A stretch of DNA of 8,222 nucleotides from Gemmatimonadota bacterium (lineage in GTDB: Bacteria; Gemmatimonadota; Gemmatimonadetes; Gemmatimonadales; Gemmatimonadaceae), in contig PLMM01000394.1 in NCBI GenBank assembly GCA_003142495.1, forward strand, positions 1-8,222, given 5' to 3'. Of this stretch, positions 1 through 6,000 are shown piece by piece. The translations under genes and the position numbers were made by a program. Position 1 is the first letter of the stretch; each line of letters opens with the position of its first letter. A model generated the notes under the pieces. It made no database searches. It worked only from the letters and a program-made list of their open reading frames with translations, and was not told the DNA's origin.

Positions 1-99
1 CAGCAACACGTTGCACGACGTCTGCGAAATGCCCTGCAGCTGCTCGGCGGTGAGCCTTCCCGCGCCAGGAATCTCTCGTTCGATCACGTACTTTGGCAT
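1..99 (-). CDS. DUF4242 domain protein (SCO4226-like), 5' part only
   Basis: Only the first 33 codons are in the window; the gene continues past base 1. The visible product starts MPKYVIEREIPGAG and continues with a TAEQLQGIS stretch and a TSCNVL segment. I recognise this as the N-terminus of the small (about 85-95 aa) DUF4242 family, whose Streptomyces member SCO4226 is known as a nickel-binding ferredoxin-like protein. The ATG at 97-99 is chosen because the reverse strand carries a GAGG ribosome-binding site (bases 106-109) six bases upstream. No signal peptide is visible, so the protein is probably cytoplasmic. The cellular role of the family is not settled. It lies downstream of the lipoprotein gene on the same strand, but a 135-base gap with a strong hairpin separates them, so it may have its own promoter; I could not find a convincing one. 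Confidence 0.75.
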   Translation of the reverse strand, partial: MPKYVIEREIPGAGRLTAEQLQGISQTSCNVLL

Positions 100-190
100 T
101 CGAATCCTCGATCGGTGTGGGTGCAAGTCGTGGATCAGTGAGATGTTGTGCAGCAAATCGTAGTGGAGCGGCGCCAACGGATGCACGAGG

Positions 191-224
191 GGCCGATGCC
201 ACGAATGTGTTCGTGGCGTCGGCT
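191..224 (-). terminator. Strong hairpin after the lipoprotein gene (terminator-like, no U-tract)
   Basis: The arms at 193-205 and 210-222 pair over 13 positions with one G-U pair around a 4-base loop (206-209). Two more pairs (192/223, and 191/224 as G-U) extend the stem to 15 bp. It begins about 11-13 bases past the lipoprotein stop codon on the minus strand, where an intrinsic terminator would sit. There is no T-run on either strand after the stem, so it could instead be a 3' mRNA stability element or part of a factor-dependent terminator. Confidence 0.5.
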
Positions 225-234
225 CGCGCGCGTT

Positions 235-774
235 TCAGGTCGGTGGCGCGAACTGGCACGAGACATTGGGATTCCACATCGCGAACATGCCGCTCGGGTT
301 GCTCCTGCCGACCCAGGCGTGCAGCCCCCAGAGCCCGAAGTGGTCGTTCTTCGAGAACTCCACGCCAAACAGCACGGGTGCGGGCTGATCAGCGCCGTGG
401 ATGGAGTAGGGGATGATGTACTCGACGCCCACGAACTGCATCGAGCCATCCTGCTGTGGCTCGTAGATCATGAGCTCGGGCTGCGTGACGACGACGGTGT
501 CGTTCACGAGCGCGGCCTTGAGGTAGTGGATGCCCATGGCGCCGGAAGGATCGGAGAGGCAGGTGTGCCCGTCGCTCGGATCGCCGACGACCGTGGTGTA
601 GCCCGATGCCTCGGCGGCGGAGAGGTCGTGGAAGCCGGCGACAGCCTGGCGGAGTGCGGCGAGATCCTTGTCCTGCTGGCTGACCGGGGTGGAGTCGCTG
701 CAGGCGAGCGCGGCGAAGCACAGCAGCGTCGCGCTGCTCACGGCCGAGCGAAACGAGAAGAGTGTGTGTAACAT
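235..774 (-). CDS. Putative lipoprotein of unknown function
   Basis: A 179-aa product. The ATG at 772-774 is chosen over upstream in-frame ATGs (792, 855) because AGGAG (782-786, reverse strand) sits seven bases before it and because it puts an N-terminal signal peptide at the very start. Residues 9-24 form a hydrophobic stretch ending ALAC at Cys25, followed by Ser-Asp-Ser. This is an acceptable though imperfect lipobox, so a lipid-anchored envelope protein is likely. The mature part has a conserved-looking core: DGHTCLSD (Cys72), MGIHYL (80-85), PELMIYEPQ (99-107), FVGVEYIIP (114-122), GLWGLHAWV (147-155) and a C-terminal WNPNVSC ending at Cys173. Cys72 and Cys173 could form a disulfide. 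The pattern resembles a widespread uncharacterised secreted family that I recall only as hypothetical proteins. It is divergent from the sigma factor gene and might be one of its targets; that is speculation. Confidence 0.8.
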   Translation of the reverse strand: MLHTLFSFRSAVSSATLLCFAALACSDSTPVSQQDKDLAALRQAVAGFHDLSAAEASGYTTVVGDPSDGHTCLSDPSGAMGIHYLKAALVNDTVVVTQPELMIYEPQQDGSMQFVGVEYIIPYSIHGADQPAPVLFGVEFSKNDHFGLWGLHAWVGRSNPSGMFAMWNPNVSCQFAPPT

Positions 775-781
775 GATGGGT

Positions 782-786
782 CTCCT
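782..786 (-). promoter_or_regulatory. Ribosome binding site of the lipoprotein gene
   Basis: AGGAG on the reverse strand, seven bases before the ATG at 774. It decides the start against two longer in-frame alternatives. Confidence 0.7.
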
Positions 787-835
787 GAGCATTCCGTGAT
801 GAGTGGGTGAGGGCGATCCGCCGGTGCGGCGACGA

Positions 836-852
836 CGATTCGTGTCGAATCG
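836..852. promoter_or_regulatory. Perfect 7-bp inverted repeat in the divergent promoter region (candidate operator)
   Basis: CGATTCG (836-842) and CGAATCG (846-852) are perfect inverted arms around a 3-base spacer. The site lies between the lipoprotein gene (minus strand, start 774) and the sigma factor gene (plus strand, start 918), just upstream of an AT-rich stretch. Position and symmetry fit a dimeric regulator site that could act on both genes. A short RNA hairpin is the alternative. No regulator is identified. Confidence 0.35.
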
Positions 853-869
853 CACTCCACGCGAGGTGT

Positions 870-880
870 TATTTTTGTAT
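870..880 (+). promoter_or_regulatory. AT-rich stretch, possible -10 region for the sigma-kinase operon
   Basis: TATTTT (870-875) within a markedly AT-rich 11-base stretch is the best -10-like element (TANNNT) upstream of the sigma factor. It would put transcription start near 882 and leave a leader of about 36 bases before the ATG at 918. No convincing -35 hexamer is seen; the place where it would be overlaps the inverted repeat at 836-852. The rest of the 775-917 gap shows no gene. Confidence 0.25.
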
Positions 881-917
881 GCGGGATAGCGCCCGAAATC
901 AGCTCATTGGGACTTTC

Positions 918-1487
918 ATGGCCGATACGCTCGATCAATCGAAGCGCGATTCGCCGGGCAGGAACAGCTGGCACAGCGGGCGCGAGGCCATCGACAAGAT
1001 CCTCCCGTTCATCTACGAGGAGCTGCGCCGGATAGCGCACTACCGGCTGCGCGCGGAGCAGACGGGCCACACGCTCGAAACCACGGGGCTGGTACACGAG
1101 GCGTATCTGCGCCTTGCAGCGAGCGAGCGGCTCGAGTTCGAGAATCGCGCGCACTTCCTCGCGATCGCCGCGCAGGCGATGCGGCACATCCTCATCGATA
1201 GCGCGCTCACGCGGCGCACACAGAAGCGCGGGGGCGGCTTGCAGCCGCTGTCGCTCGATGCGGTGCCGATCATCGCGGAGACGAGATCCGAGGATCTGCT
1301 CGCGCTCGATGAAGCGCTCGGGCGGCTGGCCGAGCTCAACCAACGCCAGGCGCGCGTGGTGGAGTGCCGTTATTTCGGCGGAATGAACATCGAGGACACG
1401 GCCGTGGCGCTCGACATGTCGGCGGCGACGGTGAAGCGCGACTGGACGCTGGCGCGGGCGTGGCTCAACCGCGAGCTGCAGAACTAG
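918..1487 (+). CDS. ECF-type RNA polymerase sigma factor (TIGR02999-like)
   Basis: A 189-aa product that directs RNA polymerase core to a specific promoter set. Sigma region 2 spans about residues 21-100, with the hallmark HTLETTGLVHEAYLRL (51-66) and FENRAHFLAIAAQAMRHILID (74-94, described by position), followed by a RR-TQKRGGG basic linker (99-107). Region 4 covers about 129-187 with a helix-turn-helix around residues 157-180 (IEDTAVALDMSAATVKRDW). This matches the ECF subfamily modelled as TIGR02999 / Sigma70_ECF, often found beside Ser/Thr kinases. The ATG at 918 begins the protein just before region 2; upstream in-frame starts at 807 and 879 would add unrelated sequence. The ribosome-binding site is weak (GGGA about five bases upstream). 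The stop codon overlaps the GTG start of the kinase gene by one base, so the two are translationally coupled. No anti-sigma factor is nearby. Residues 54-57 (ETTG) replace the acidic motif of common ECF factors. Confidence 0.92.
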   Translation: MADTLDQSKRDSPGRNSWHSGREAIDKILPFIYEELRRIAHYRLRAEQTGHTLETTGLVHEAYLRLAASERLEFENRAHFLAIAAQAMRHILIDSALTRRTQKRGGGLQPLSLDAVPIIAETRSEDLLALDEALGRLAELNQRQARVVECRYFGGMNIEDTAVALDMSAATVKRDWTLARAWLNRELQN

Positions 1488-2530
1488 TGGCGGATCGCGC
1501 GAGTGAGTGGCAGCGGCTGAGCGACGCGCTAGCGCTGCTGATCGATTTGCCTGCGAGCGAGCAGAAGGCGAGGCTCGATGCGATTGCGCGTGGCGATGCT
1601 GCGTTGCGGGCGGAGCTCGTCTCGCTGCTCCGTGCCCACGACGCAAGGAGCGCGCTCGATACGCCGGTGCTGGACGTGCTCTTGATCTCGCAGGAGAAGG
1701 TGGAGGCGACACTGCCGGCGTGGAGCGACGAGGTGATTGGCGCGCGCTATCACGTGCTCGCGGCGGGAGTGGGCGGGGGGATGGGCGTGGTCGTCAAGGC
1801 GTTGGATGACCGCCTCGATCGCGTGGTGGCGTTGAAGTTCCTCTCGTCGCATCTCCTCGAGAACGTCGTGGCGCGCGAGCGCTTTCGCGTGGAGGCGCGC
1901 GCGATCGCGAGTCTCGACCATCCCAACGTCTGCGCGATCTACGACATGGGCGATGCGTCGGACGATCGCTTCTTCATCTCGATGCCGTACTATCACGGCG
2001 AGACGATCGCCGCGAAGCTCGCGCGCGGGCCGCTCGCGATCGACGATGTGGTGTCGTACGCGCTACAGGCGGCGCGCGGATTGGCGGCGGCGCACGCGCG
2101 CCGGATCATCCATCGCGACATCAAGCCCGCGAATCTCATCGTGACGTCGGACGGCGTGATGAAGATTCTGGACTTCGGGATCGCGAAGCTGGGTGGCAAG
2201 GCGATGACGGCGCCGGGATTCACGCCGGGAACGACATCGTACATGAGTCCGGAGCAGACGCGCGCGGAGGTTGTTGACCCGCGCACGGATATCTGGTCAC
2301 TGGGCGTGGTGATGTACGAGATGCTGACGGGGGTGCGGCCGTTTCGCGGGGCGGATGCGCGCGAGGTGTCGGTGGCGATTTGTGAGGGTGAGCTGGAAGC
2401 GATCAGTGCTCTGCGGCGAGACGTGCCGGGTGCGCTCGAGCGGCTCGTTGCGGCGATGCTGGCGAAGAGGGCGGGGGAGCGCCCGGCGACTGCGAAGGGG
2501 GTGGCGAGGGAGTTGGAGGGGATTGAATAG
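1487..2530 (+). CDS. Hanks-type serine/threonine protein kinase, soluble and short
   Basis: A 347-aa product starting at GTG 1487-1489, where TAGTG joins the sigma factor stop to this start. Residues 10-55 form the helical N-terminal segment (LPASEQKARLDAI, AELVSLLRAHD) usual in kinases linked to this sigma family. The kinase domain covers about 87-345: Gly-rich loop G94-V-G-G-G-M-G100, ATP-binding Lys117 in VALKFL, C-helix Glu136, catalytic HRD 209-211 with Lys213 and Asn216, DFG 229-231, activation segment to SPE 254-256, and DIWSLGVVMYEML (268-280). All catalytic residues are present, so it should be active. The usual Tyr/Phe after the Gly loop (GVVYKA in relatives) is Val. Unlike most sigma-linked relatives, which continue into a membrane segment and a WD40, TolB or TPR sensor region, this one ends right after the kinase fold. 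The obvious candidate substrate is the adjacent sigma factor, by inference. Confidence 0.93.
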   Translation: MADRASEWQRLSDALALLIDLPASEQKARLDAIARGDAALRAELVSLLRAHDARSALDTPVLDVLLISQEKVEATLPAWSDEVIGARYHVLAAGVGGGMGVVVKALDDRLDRVVALKFLSSHLLENVVARERFRVEARAIASLDHPNVCAIYDMGDASDDRFFISMPYYHGETIAAKLARGPLAIDDVVSYALQAARGLAAAHARRIIHRDIKPANLIVTSDGVMKILDFGIAKLGGKAMTAPGFTPGTTSYMSPEQTRAEVVDPRTDIWSLGVVMYEMLTGVRPFRGADAREVSVAICEGELEAISALRRDVPGALERLVAAMLAKRAGERPATAKGVARELEGIE

Positions 2531-2531
2531 C

Positions 2532-2547
2532 CGTCACGATCGTAACG
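2532..2547. repeat. Short dyad in the convergent kinase/ftcD gap
   Basis: A 16-base dyad with one mismatch is centred on ACGATCGT (2536-2543) in the 44-base gap between two convergent genes. It is too short and GC-light to be a convincing bidirectional terminator, and no T-run follows. It is the only structure seen in this gap. Confidence 0.2.
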
Positions 2548-2574
2548 CCATTCGGATTATCCTGCGCAGCAGCG

Positions 2575-4089
2575 CTACCCCCGCCCCACCATCTCCGCCG
2601 TCCGCTTCGCCGCCTCACTCGCCGCCTTCACGAACGTCTCCGCCGCCTCGAGCAGCCCATGCGCCTTCGCCGCCTCGTCCAGCGCATCGACGTTCACCTT
2701 CACATTGAACGCCGCGCCGCGGCATCCCGCCTCCGCCATCAGCGCCGCCACGCCCGCATCCGCGCGCGCATTCGAGTTCCCCTGCATCGCGGCGATCTCC
2801 GCGAGCGAAGCGACTACCGCGCACGCGCGCGCCGTCTCGAGCGGCACCTCGCTCGCGCCGATCAGCGCCGCCGTGATCGCCGCCTTGCGCATCGCCTCCT
2901 GCTCCGGCGTCGCCTTCGGCAGCTTGTACGCCGTCGACACGGCCTCGTACGACTGCGCGTCGAGATCCACCAGCTCCGCGAGCCGCTGGCCGAGCGCGGC
3001 CGCCTGCATCGCGATGTCCTTGAACACCACCTCCACCTCGGCGTACTTCTTTCGCCCGATCGTCAGCCCAGCCACCATCTGCACGAGCGCCGCCGCGATC
3101 GATCCCGCGTGCGCCGCCGCGCTGCCGCCGCCCGGCGCCGGATTCGATGACGCGATCGCCGCGCGAAAGCCGCTCAGACTAATCCCGTTGCTCGCCGCTG
3201 CTCGCACCTTGTGCTCGAGCAGCTGCTCCGTCGAGAAGTTGCGCAGCTGCAGGTAGCGCGCGGCCGCATCGACGATCGCGCGCTCCGGCACGAGGCCGAC
3301 AAGCTCGCTCCACGTCGGCGTCACGCCGTGCGCCGCAGCCTCCATCTTCACCATGTCGTATGCGCGGAACATCGGCGTCTTCTCGATGTCCACGAGATTC
3401 ATCGACACCTGCGCCTGTCCGTCGACCTCGAGTCCCATCGCCTTCACGTTCTTCAGTCCACCAGACGATCCGCGCACCGCCTTCGCGACTTCCTTCGCCA
3501 CGCCGAGATTCGTCGCGTCGCCCAAATAAACGTTGTAGGCAACCAGAAACGGCCGTGCGCCGATCGCGATCGTTCCCGCCGTTACGTGCGACTTCGCAGG
3601 GCCGAAGTCCGGCGTGCGCACGGGCGACGTGCCGATCTCGTCGCGGATCTTCTCGAACTCGCCGCGGCGAATGTCCGCGAGATTCTCGCGCGCGGGACTC
3701 GTCGCTGCGCGCTCGTAGAGAAACACGGGAATGCCGAGCTCCTTGCCAACGCGCTCGCCGAGCGTTCTCGCGAGGGCGACGCACTGCTCCATCGTCGTCC
3801 CTTCGAGCGGGATGAATGGCACGACGTCCGTCGCGCCCATGCGCGGATGTGCGCCGCTATGCGTCGTGAGGTCGATGGAGTCTCGCGCGATCGCTACGCC
3901 AGCGAACGCCGCATCGACGGCGCGCTCCACCGGCGCGACGAAGGTGACCACCGTGCGATTGTGCGACTCGTCCGAGGACACGTCGAGCACGACGACGCCA
4001 TCGACCGCGGCGATCGCGTCGCGAATCTTCTGGACGATTTCCGGATCGCGACCTTCGCTGAAATTCGGAACGCATTCGACGAGCGTCAT
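2575..4089 (-). CDS. ftcD: Bifunctional glutamate formiminotransferase / formimino-THF cyclodeaminase
   Basis: A 504-aa product that moves the formimino group of N-formimino-L-glutamate (from histidine breakdown) to tetrahydrofolate, then deaminates it to 5,10-methenyl-THF and ammonia. Residues 1-300 are the formiminotransferase: ECVPNFSEG (5-13), DESHNRTV (40-47) and SGAHPRMGATDVVPF (78-92), where His81 matches the catalytic His of the mammalian enzyme; then LGVAKEVAKAVRGSSGGL (195-212) and VSMNLVD (228-234). Residues 305-504 are the cyclodeaminase: NPAPGGGSAAAHAGS (316-330), GRKKY (345-349) and GNSNARADAGVAALM (437-451). The length and N-to-C order equal the fused metazoan type (about 540 aa); many bacteria have the parts as separate genes. 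The ATG at 4089 is chosen because homology begins at once; longer in-frame starts run into the upstream gene. That phosphatase gene stops 10 bases upstream, so the two form an operon. No clear Shine-Dalgarno is seen. No other hut gene is in the window. Confidence 0.93.
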   Translation of the reverse strand: MTLVECVPNFSEGRDPEIVQKIRDAIAAVDGVVVLDVSSDESHNRTVVTFVAPVERAVDAAFAGVAIARDSIDLTTHSGAHPRMGATDVVPFIPLEGTTMEQCVALARTLGERVGKELGIPVFLYERAATSPARENLADIRRGEFEKIRDEIGTSPVRTPDFGPAKSHVTAGTIAIGARPFLVAYNVYLGDATNLGVAKEVAKAVRGSSGGLKNVKAMGLEVDGQAQVSMNLVDIEKTPMFRAYDMVKMEAAAHGVTPTWSELVGLVPERAIVDAAARYLQLRNFSTEQLLEHKVRAAASNGISLSGFRAAIASSNPAPGGGSAAAHAGSIAAALVQMVAGLTIGRKKYAEVEVVFKDIAMQAAALGQRLAELVDLDAQSYEAVSTAYKLPKATPEQEAMRKAAITAALIGASEVPLETARACAVVASLAEIAAMQGNSNARADAGVAALMAEAGCRGAAFNVKVNVDALDEAAKAHGLLEAAETFVKAASEAAKRTAEMVGRG

Positions 4090-4099
4090 TGCACTGAGG

Positions 4100-4927
4100 T
4101 CAGAGTGTGGCGTTCGCCGGAGTGGCGTTTGCCAATGTCGTTGCGAGCCAGCGATGCATCGCCGGATTCCCAGCGAGCAGCGATCCATGTGTGAGCGGCA
4201 CGTGCTCGCTGCCGCCAACGGTCGTCACGACGCCGCCCGCCTCGCGCACGAGCAGCACGCCCGCCGCGAAGTCCCACGGCGCGAGCGACAGCTCCCAGAA
4301 CGCATCGAAGTGCCCGCATGCGACGTGCACGAGATCGAGCGCAGCCGAGCCCGGGCGGCGCATTCCGGCCGTATGCGGTGCGACCGCGGCGAAGTGACGG
4401 AGATAGAGACCGAGCGAAGCATCGCTGCCGAATGGAAAGCCCGTGCCGATCAGCGCGCGCCGCGGATCCTCGATCTCCGACACACGCATCCGCTCGCCAT
4501 TCCGATGCGCGCCGCCGCCAAACGTGGCCGTGTAGCGATCGCCAGTGGGTACCTCGAGCACGATCGCAGCAACCAGCGCGCCGCGCACCGCCGCCGCGAT
4601 CGACACCGCATACTCGTGAAAGCCGTGCAGAAAGTTCGTCGTCCCATCCAGCGGATCGACCACGAATACGAGCTCCGCGTCCGTCTCCGAGCTTGGCGAG
4701 AGCTCCTCGCCGAGTATCTGCGCATCGGGGTACGCGGCCATGAGTGCGTCGCGAATGATGCGCTCAGAACCCAGGTCCACTTCGCTGACGAAATCCGTCG
4801 CCGTCTTCCCACGCCACTCGATGCGCACGCGGTCTATTGCCCGCGCGCGGATGAACGCCGCCGCAGCGATCGCCGCGCACTCGATGTGCGCGAGCAGCTC
4901 CGCCGCTTCAGGAGAGCTGTCTTGCAC
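4100..4927 (-). CDS. Inositol monophosphatase family protein
   Basis: A 275-aa Mg-dependent, Li-sensitive-type phosphomonoesterase. It has the full metal site: Lys41 in KTATDFVSEVD (41-51), GEE with Glu74, DPLDGTTNF (91-99) with Asp91 and Asp94, and PWDFAAG with Asp219. This fits family members that act on inositol-1-phosphate, but histidinol-phosphate (HisN), fructose-1,6-bisphosphate and adenosine 3',5'-bisphosphate phosphatases share the fold, so the substrate is open. The start is uncertain. GTG at 4927 gives a normal-length protein and leaves 29 bases before trpS; a TTG at 4966 would add 13 residues and overlap the trpS start by 10 bases. Neither has a good ribosome-binding site. It is the first gene of a two-gene unit with ftcD. 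The C-terminus ends in a small duplicated NAT-PA-NAT tail. Confidence 0.9.
   Translation of the reverse strand: MQDSSPEAAELLAHIECAAIAAAAFIRARAIDRVRIEWRGKTATDFVSEVDLGSERIIRDALMAAYPDAQILGEELSPSSETDAELVFVVDPLDGTTNFLHGFHEYAVSIAAAVRGALVAAIVLEVPTGDRYTATFGGGAHRNGERMRVSEIEDPRRALIGTGFPFGSDASLGLYLRHFAAVAPHTAGMRRPGSAALDLVHVACGHFDAFWELSLAPWDFAAGVLLVREAGGVVTTVGGSEHVPLTHGSLLAGNPAMHRWLATTLANATPANATL
4107..4136. repeat. Imperfect 15-bp tandem duplication at the 3' end of the phosphatase gene
   Basis: Two adjacent 15-base units (4107-4121 and 4122-4136) share GTGGCGTT at their start and most later bases. They encode the Asn-Ala-Thr-Pro-Ala repeat at the extreme C-terminus of the phosphatase. It is in frame, so probably a harmless replication-slippage extension. 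Confidence 0.4.
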
Positions 4928-4950
4928 CGCTATTTGCGCGCTCGTAGCTT
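4922..4950 (+). promoter_or_regulatory. Candidate trpS promoter, possibly giving a leaderless mRNA
   Basis: TTGCAC (4922-4927) and TAGCTT (4945-4950, a TANNNT -10) are spaced by 17 bases. The trpS ATG begins seven bases after the -10, which is where transcription would start. There is no Shine-Dalgarno before that ATG, which fits a leaderless transcript. The -35 element overlaps the proposed GTG start of the divergent phosphatase gene. Each hexamer matches the consensus at only three of six bases. Confidence 0.35.
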
Positions 4951-4956
4951 GGTCGG

Positions 4957-5931
4957 ATGTCGACAATCTTCAGCGGGATTCAACCTTCGGGAGAGCTGCA
5001 CATCGGGAACTACCTCGGCGCCGTCAAGAACTGGGTCGAGCTGCAGAGCAAGTACGACTGCATCTATTGTATCGTCGACTATCACGCGATCACCGGCACG
5101 TACGCGCCCGCCGATCTGCGCCGACGCACGCGGCAGATGGCGGTGTCCCTCTTCGCCGCCGGCCTCGATCCGAAGAAATCTACGCTGTTCGTGCAGTCGA
5201 TGGTGCCCGAACATACGGAGCTCGCGTGGATCTTCAACTCCGTGACGCCCCTCGGTGAGCTCGAGCGTCAGACGCAGTACAAGGACAAGGCGCAGCGCCA
5301 GGAGAGCGTCAACGCCGGCATACTGATCTATCCCGTGCTGCAGGCCGCCGATATTCTATTGTATCGCGCCGATCTCGTGCCCGTTGGCGAGGACCAGGTG
5401 CAGCACCTCGAGCTCGCTCGCGAGATTGCGCGCAGATGGAACGCGAAGTTCGAGAGCGAGCTCTTTCCCGAGCCCAAGCCGCTGCTCACCGCGACGCGCC
5501 GTATCATGGGGCTCGACGGGCAGGCGAAGATGTCCAAGTCGCTCGGCAACACGATCGGGCTGCTCGAAACGCCGGAAGCGGTGTGGGCAAAGCTCCGCCC
5601 CGCGATGACTGATCCGGCCCGAGTCCGAAAGACAGACCCTGGCACACCAGAAGTGTGCAACATTTACCACCTGCACAAGGCGTTCAACGATGCGGCGACC
5701 GTCGAGCATGTCGCGATGCAGTGCCGCAGCGCGGGGTGGGGGTGTCTCGACTGCAAGAAGGTTCTAATGGATGGGATGATGCGCGAGCTCACCCCAATTC
5801 GCGAGCGCGCGCTCGAGCTCGAGGCGCATCCCGAAATCGTTACCGACGCGCTCGCTGCGGGGGCGGTGAAAAGCGGCGAGATTGCAAAGCGGACGATGGC
5901 GACGGTGCGCGAGACGATGGGGCTCCGCTAG
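4957..5931 (+). CDS. trpS: Tryptophanyl-tRNA synthetase with a four-Cys cluster
   Basis: A 324-aa class I aminoacyl-tRNA synthetase that charges tRNA-Trp, cytoplasmic and of normal bacterial length. It starts with FSGIQPSGELHIGNYLGAV (5-23), where HIGN (15-18) is the HIGH signature. It has the TrpRS-typical VDYHAIT (40-46), PLGELERQTQYKDK (98-111), VPVGEDQVQHLELAREIA (141-158) and KMSKS (191-195) in AKMSKSLGN. In the C-terminal anticodon-binding part it carries Cys234, Cys256, Cys263 and Cys266, i.e. C-x21-C-x6-C-x2-C. This is close to the [4Fe-4S]-binding pattern known from the Thermotoga maritima TrpRS and absent from the E. coli enzyme. The ATG at 4957 is fixed by homology; no Shine-Dalgarno is visible. 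It is divergent from the phosphatase gene and 69 bases upstream of the zinc-ribbon gene, with no clear terminator between. Confidence 0.96.
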   Translation: MSTIFSGIQPSGELHIGNYLGAVKNWVELQSKYDCIYCIVDYHAITGTYAPADLRRRTRQMAVSLFAAGLDPKKSTLFVQSMVPEHTELAWIFNSVTPLGELERQTQYKDKAQRQESVNAGILIYPVLQAADILLYRADLVPVGEDQVQHLELAREIARRWNAKFESELFPEPKPLLTATRRIMGLDGQAKMSKSLGNTIGLLETPEAVWAKLRPAMTDPARVRKTDPGTPEVCNIYHLHKAFNDAATVEHVAMQCRSAGWGCLDCKKVLMDGMMRELTPIRERALELEAHPEIVTDALAAGAVKSGEIAKRTMATVRETMGLR

Positions 5932-5987
5932 CAGCACGCGCATTGAACGGCGGCGCTCGTCTTGCACGTCATGTCGCAAACTCTTTT

Positions 5988-5992
5988 GGGAG
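5988..5992 (+). promoter_or_regulatory. Ribosome binding site of the zinc-ribbon gene
   Basis: GGGAG, eight bases before ATG 6001. It is the best plus-strand Shine-Dalgarno noted and decides the start at 6001 over the in-frame TTG at 5962 and ATG at 5971. Confidence 0.65.
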
Positions 5993-6000
5993 TGCTCTCG

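Noticed and set aside
148..771. Plus-strand open frame of 207 codons opposite the lipoprotein gene
   Set aside because: No signal or domain; the minus strand has a Shine-Dalgarno, a signal peptide and a lipobox in the same place.
738..1712. Minus-strand open frame of 324 codons opposite the sigma factor
   Set aside because: Product is compositionally biased (Arg, Ala) and lies opposite a clear ECF sigma factor.
4928..4966. Longer phosphatase start at TTG 4966
   Set aside because: It adds 13 unconserved-looking residues and overlaps the divergent trpS start; kept only as an alternative.
3731..5245. Plus-strand open frame of 504 codons opposite ftcD and the phosphatase
   Set aside because: Arg- and Ser-rich, no family motif, and it crosses two well-recognised minus-strand genes and the start of trpS.
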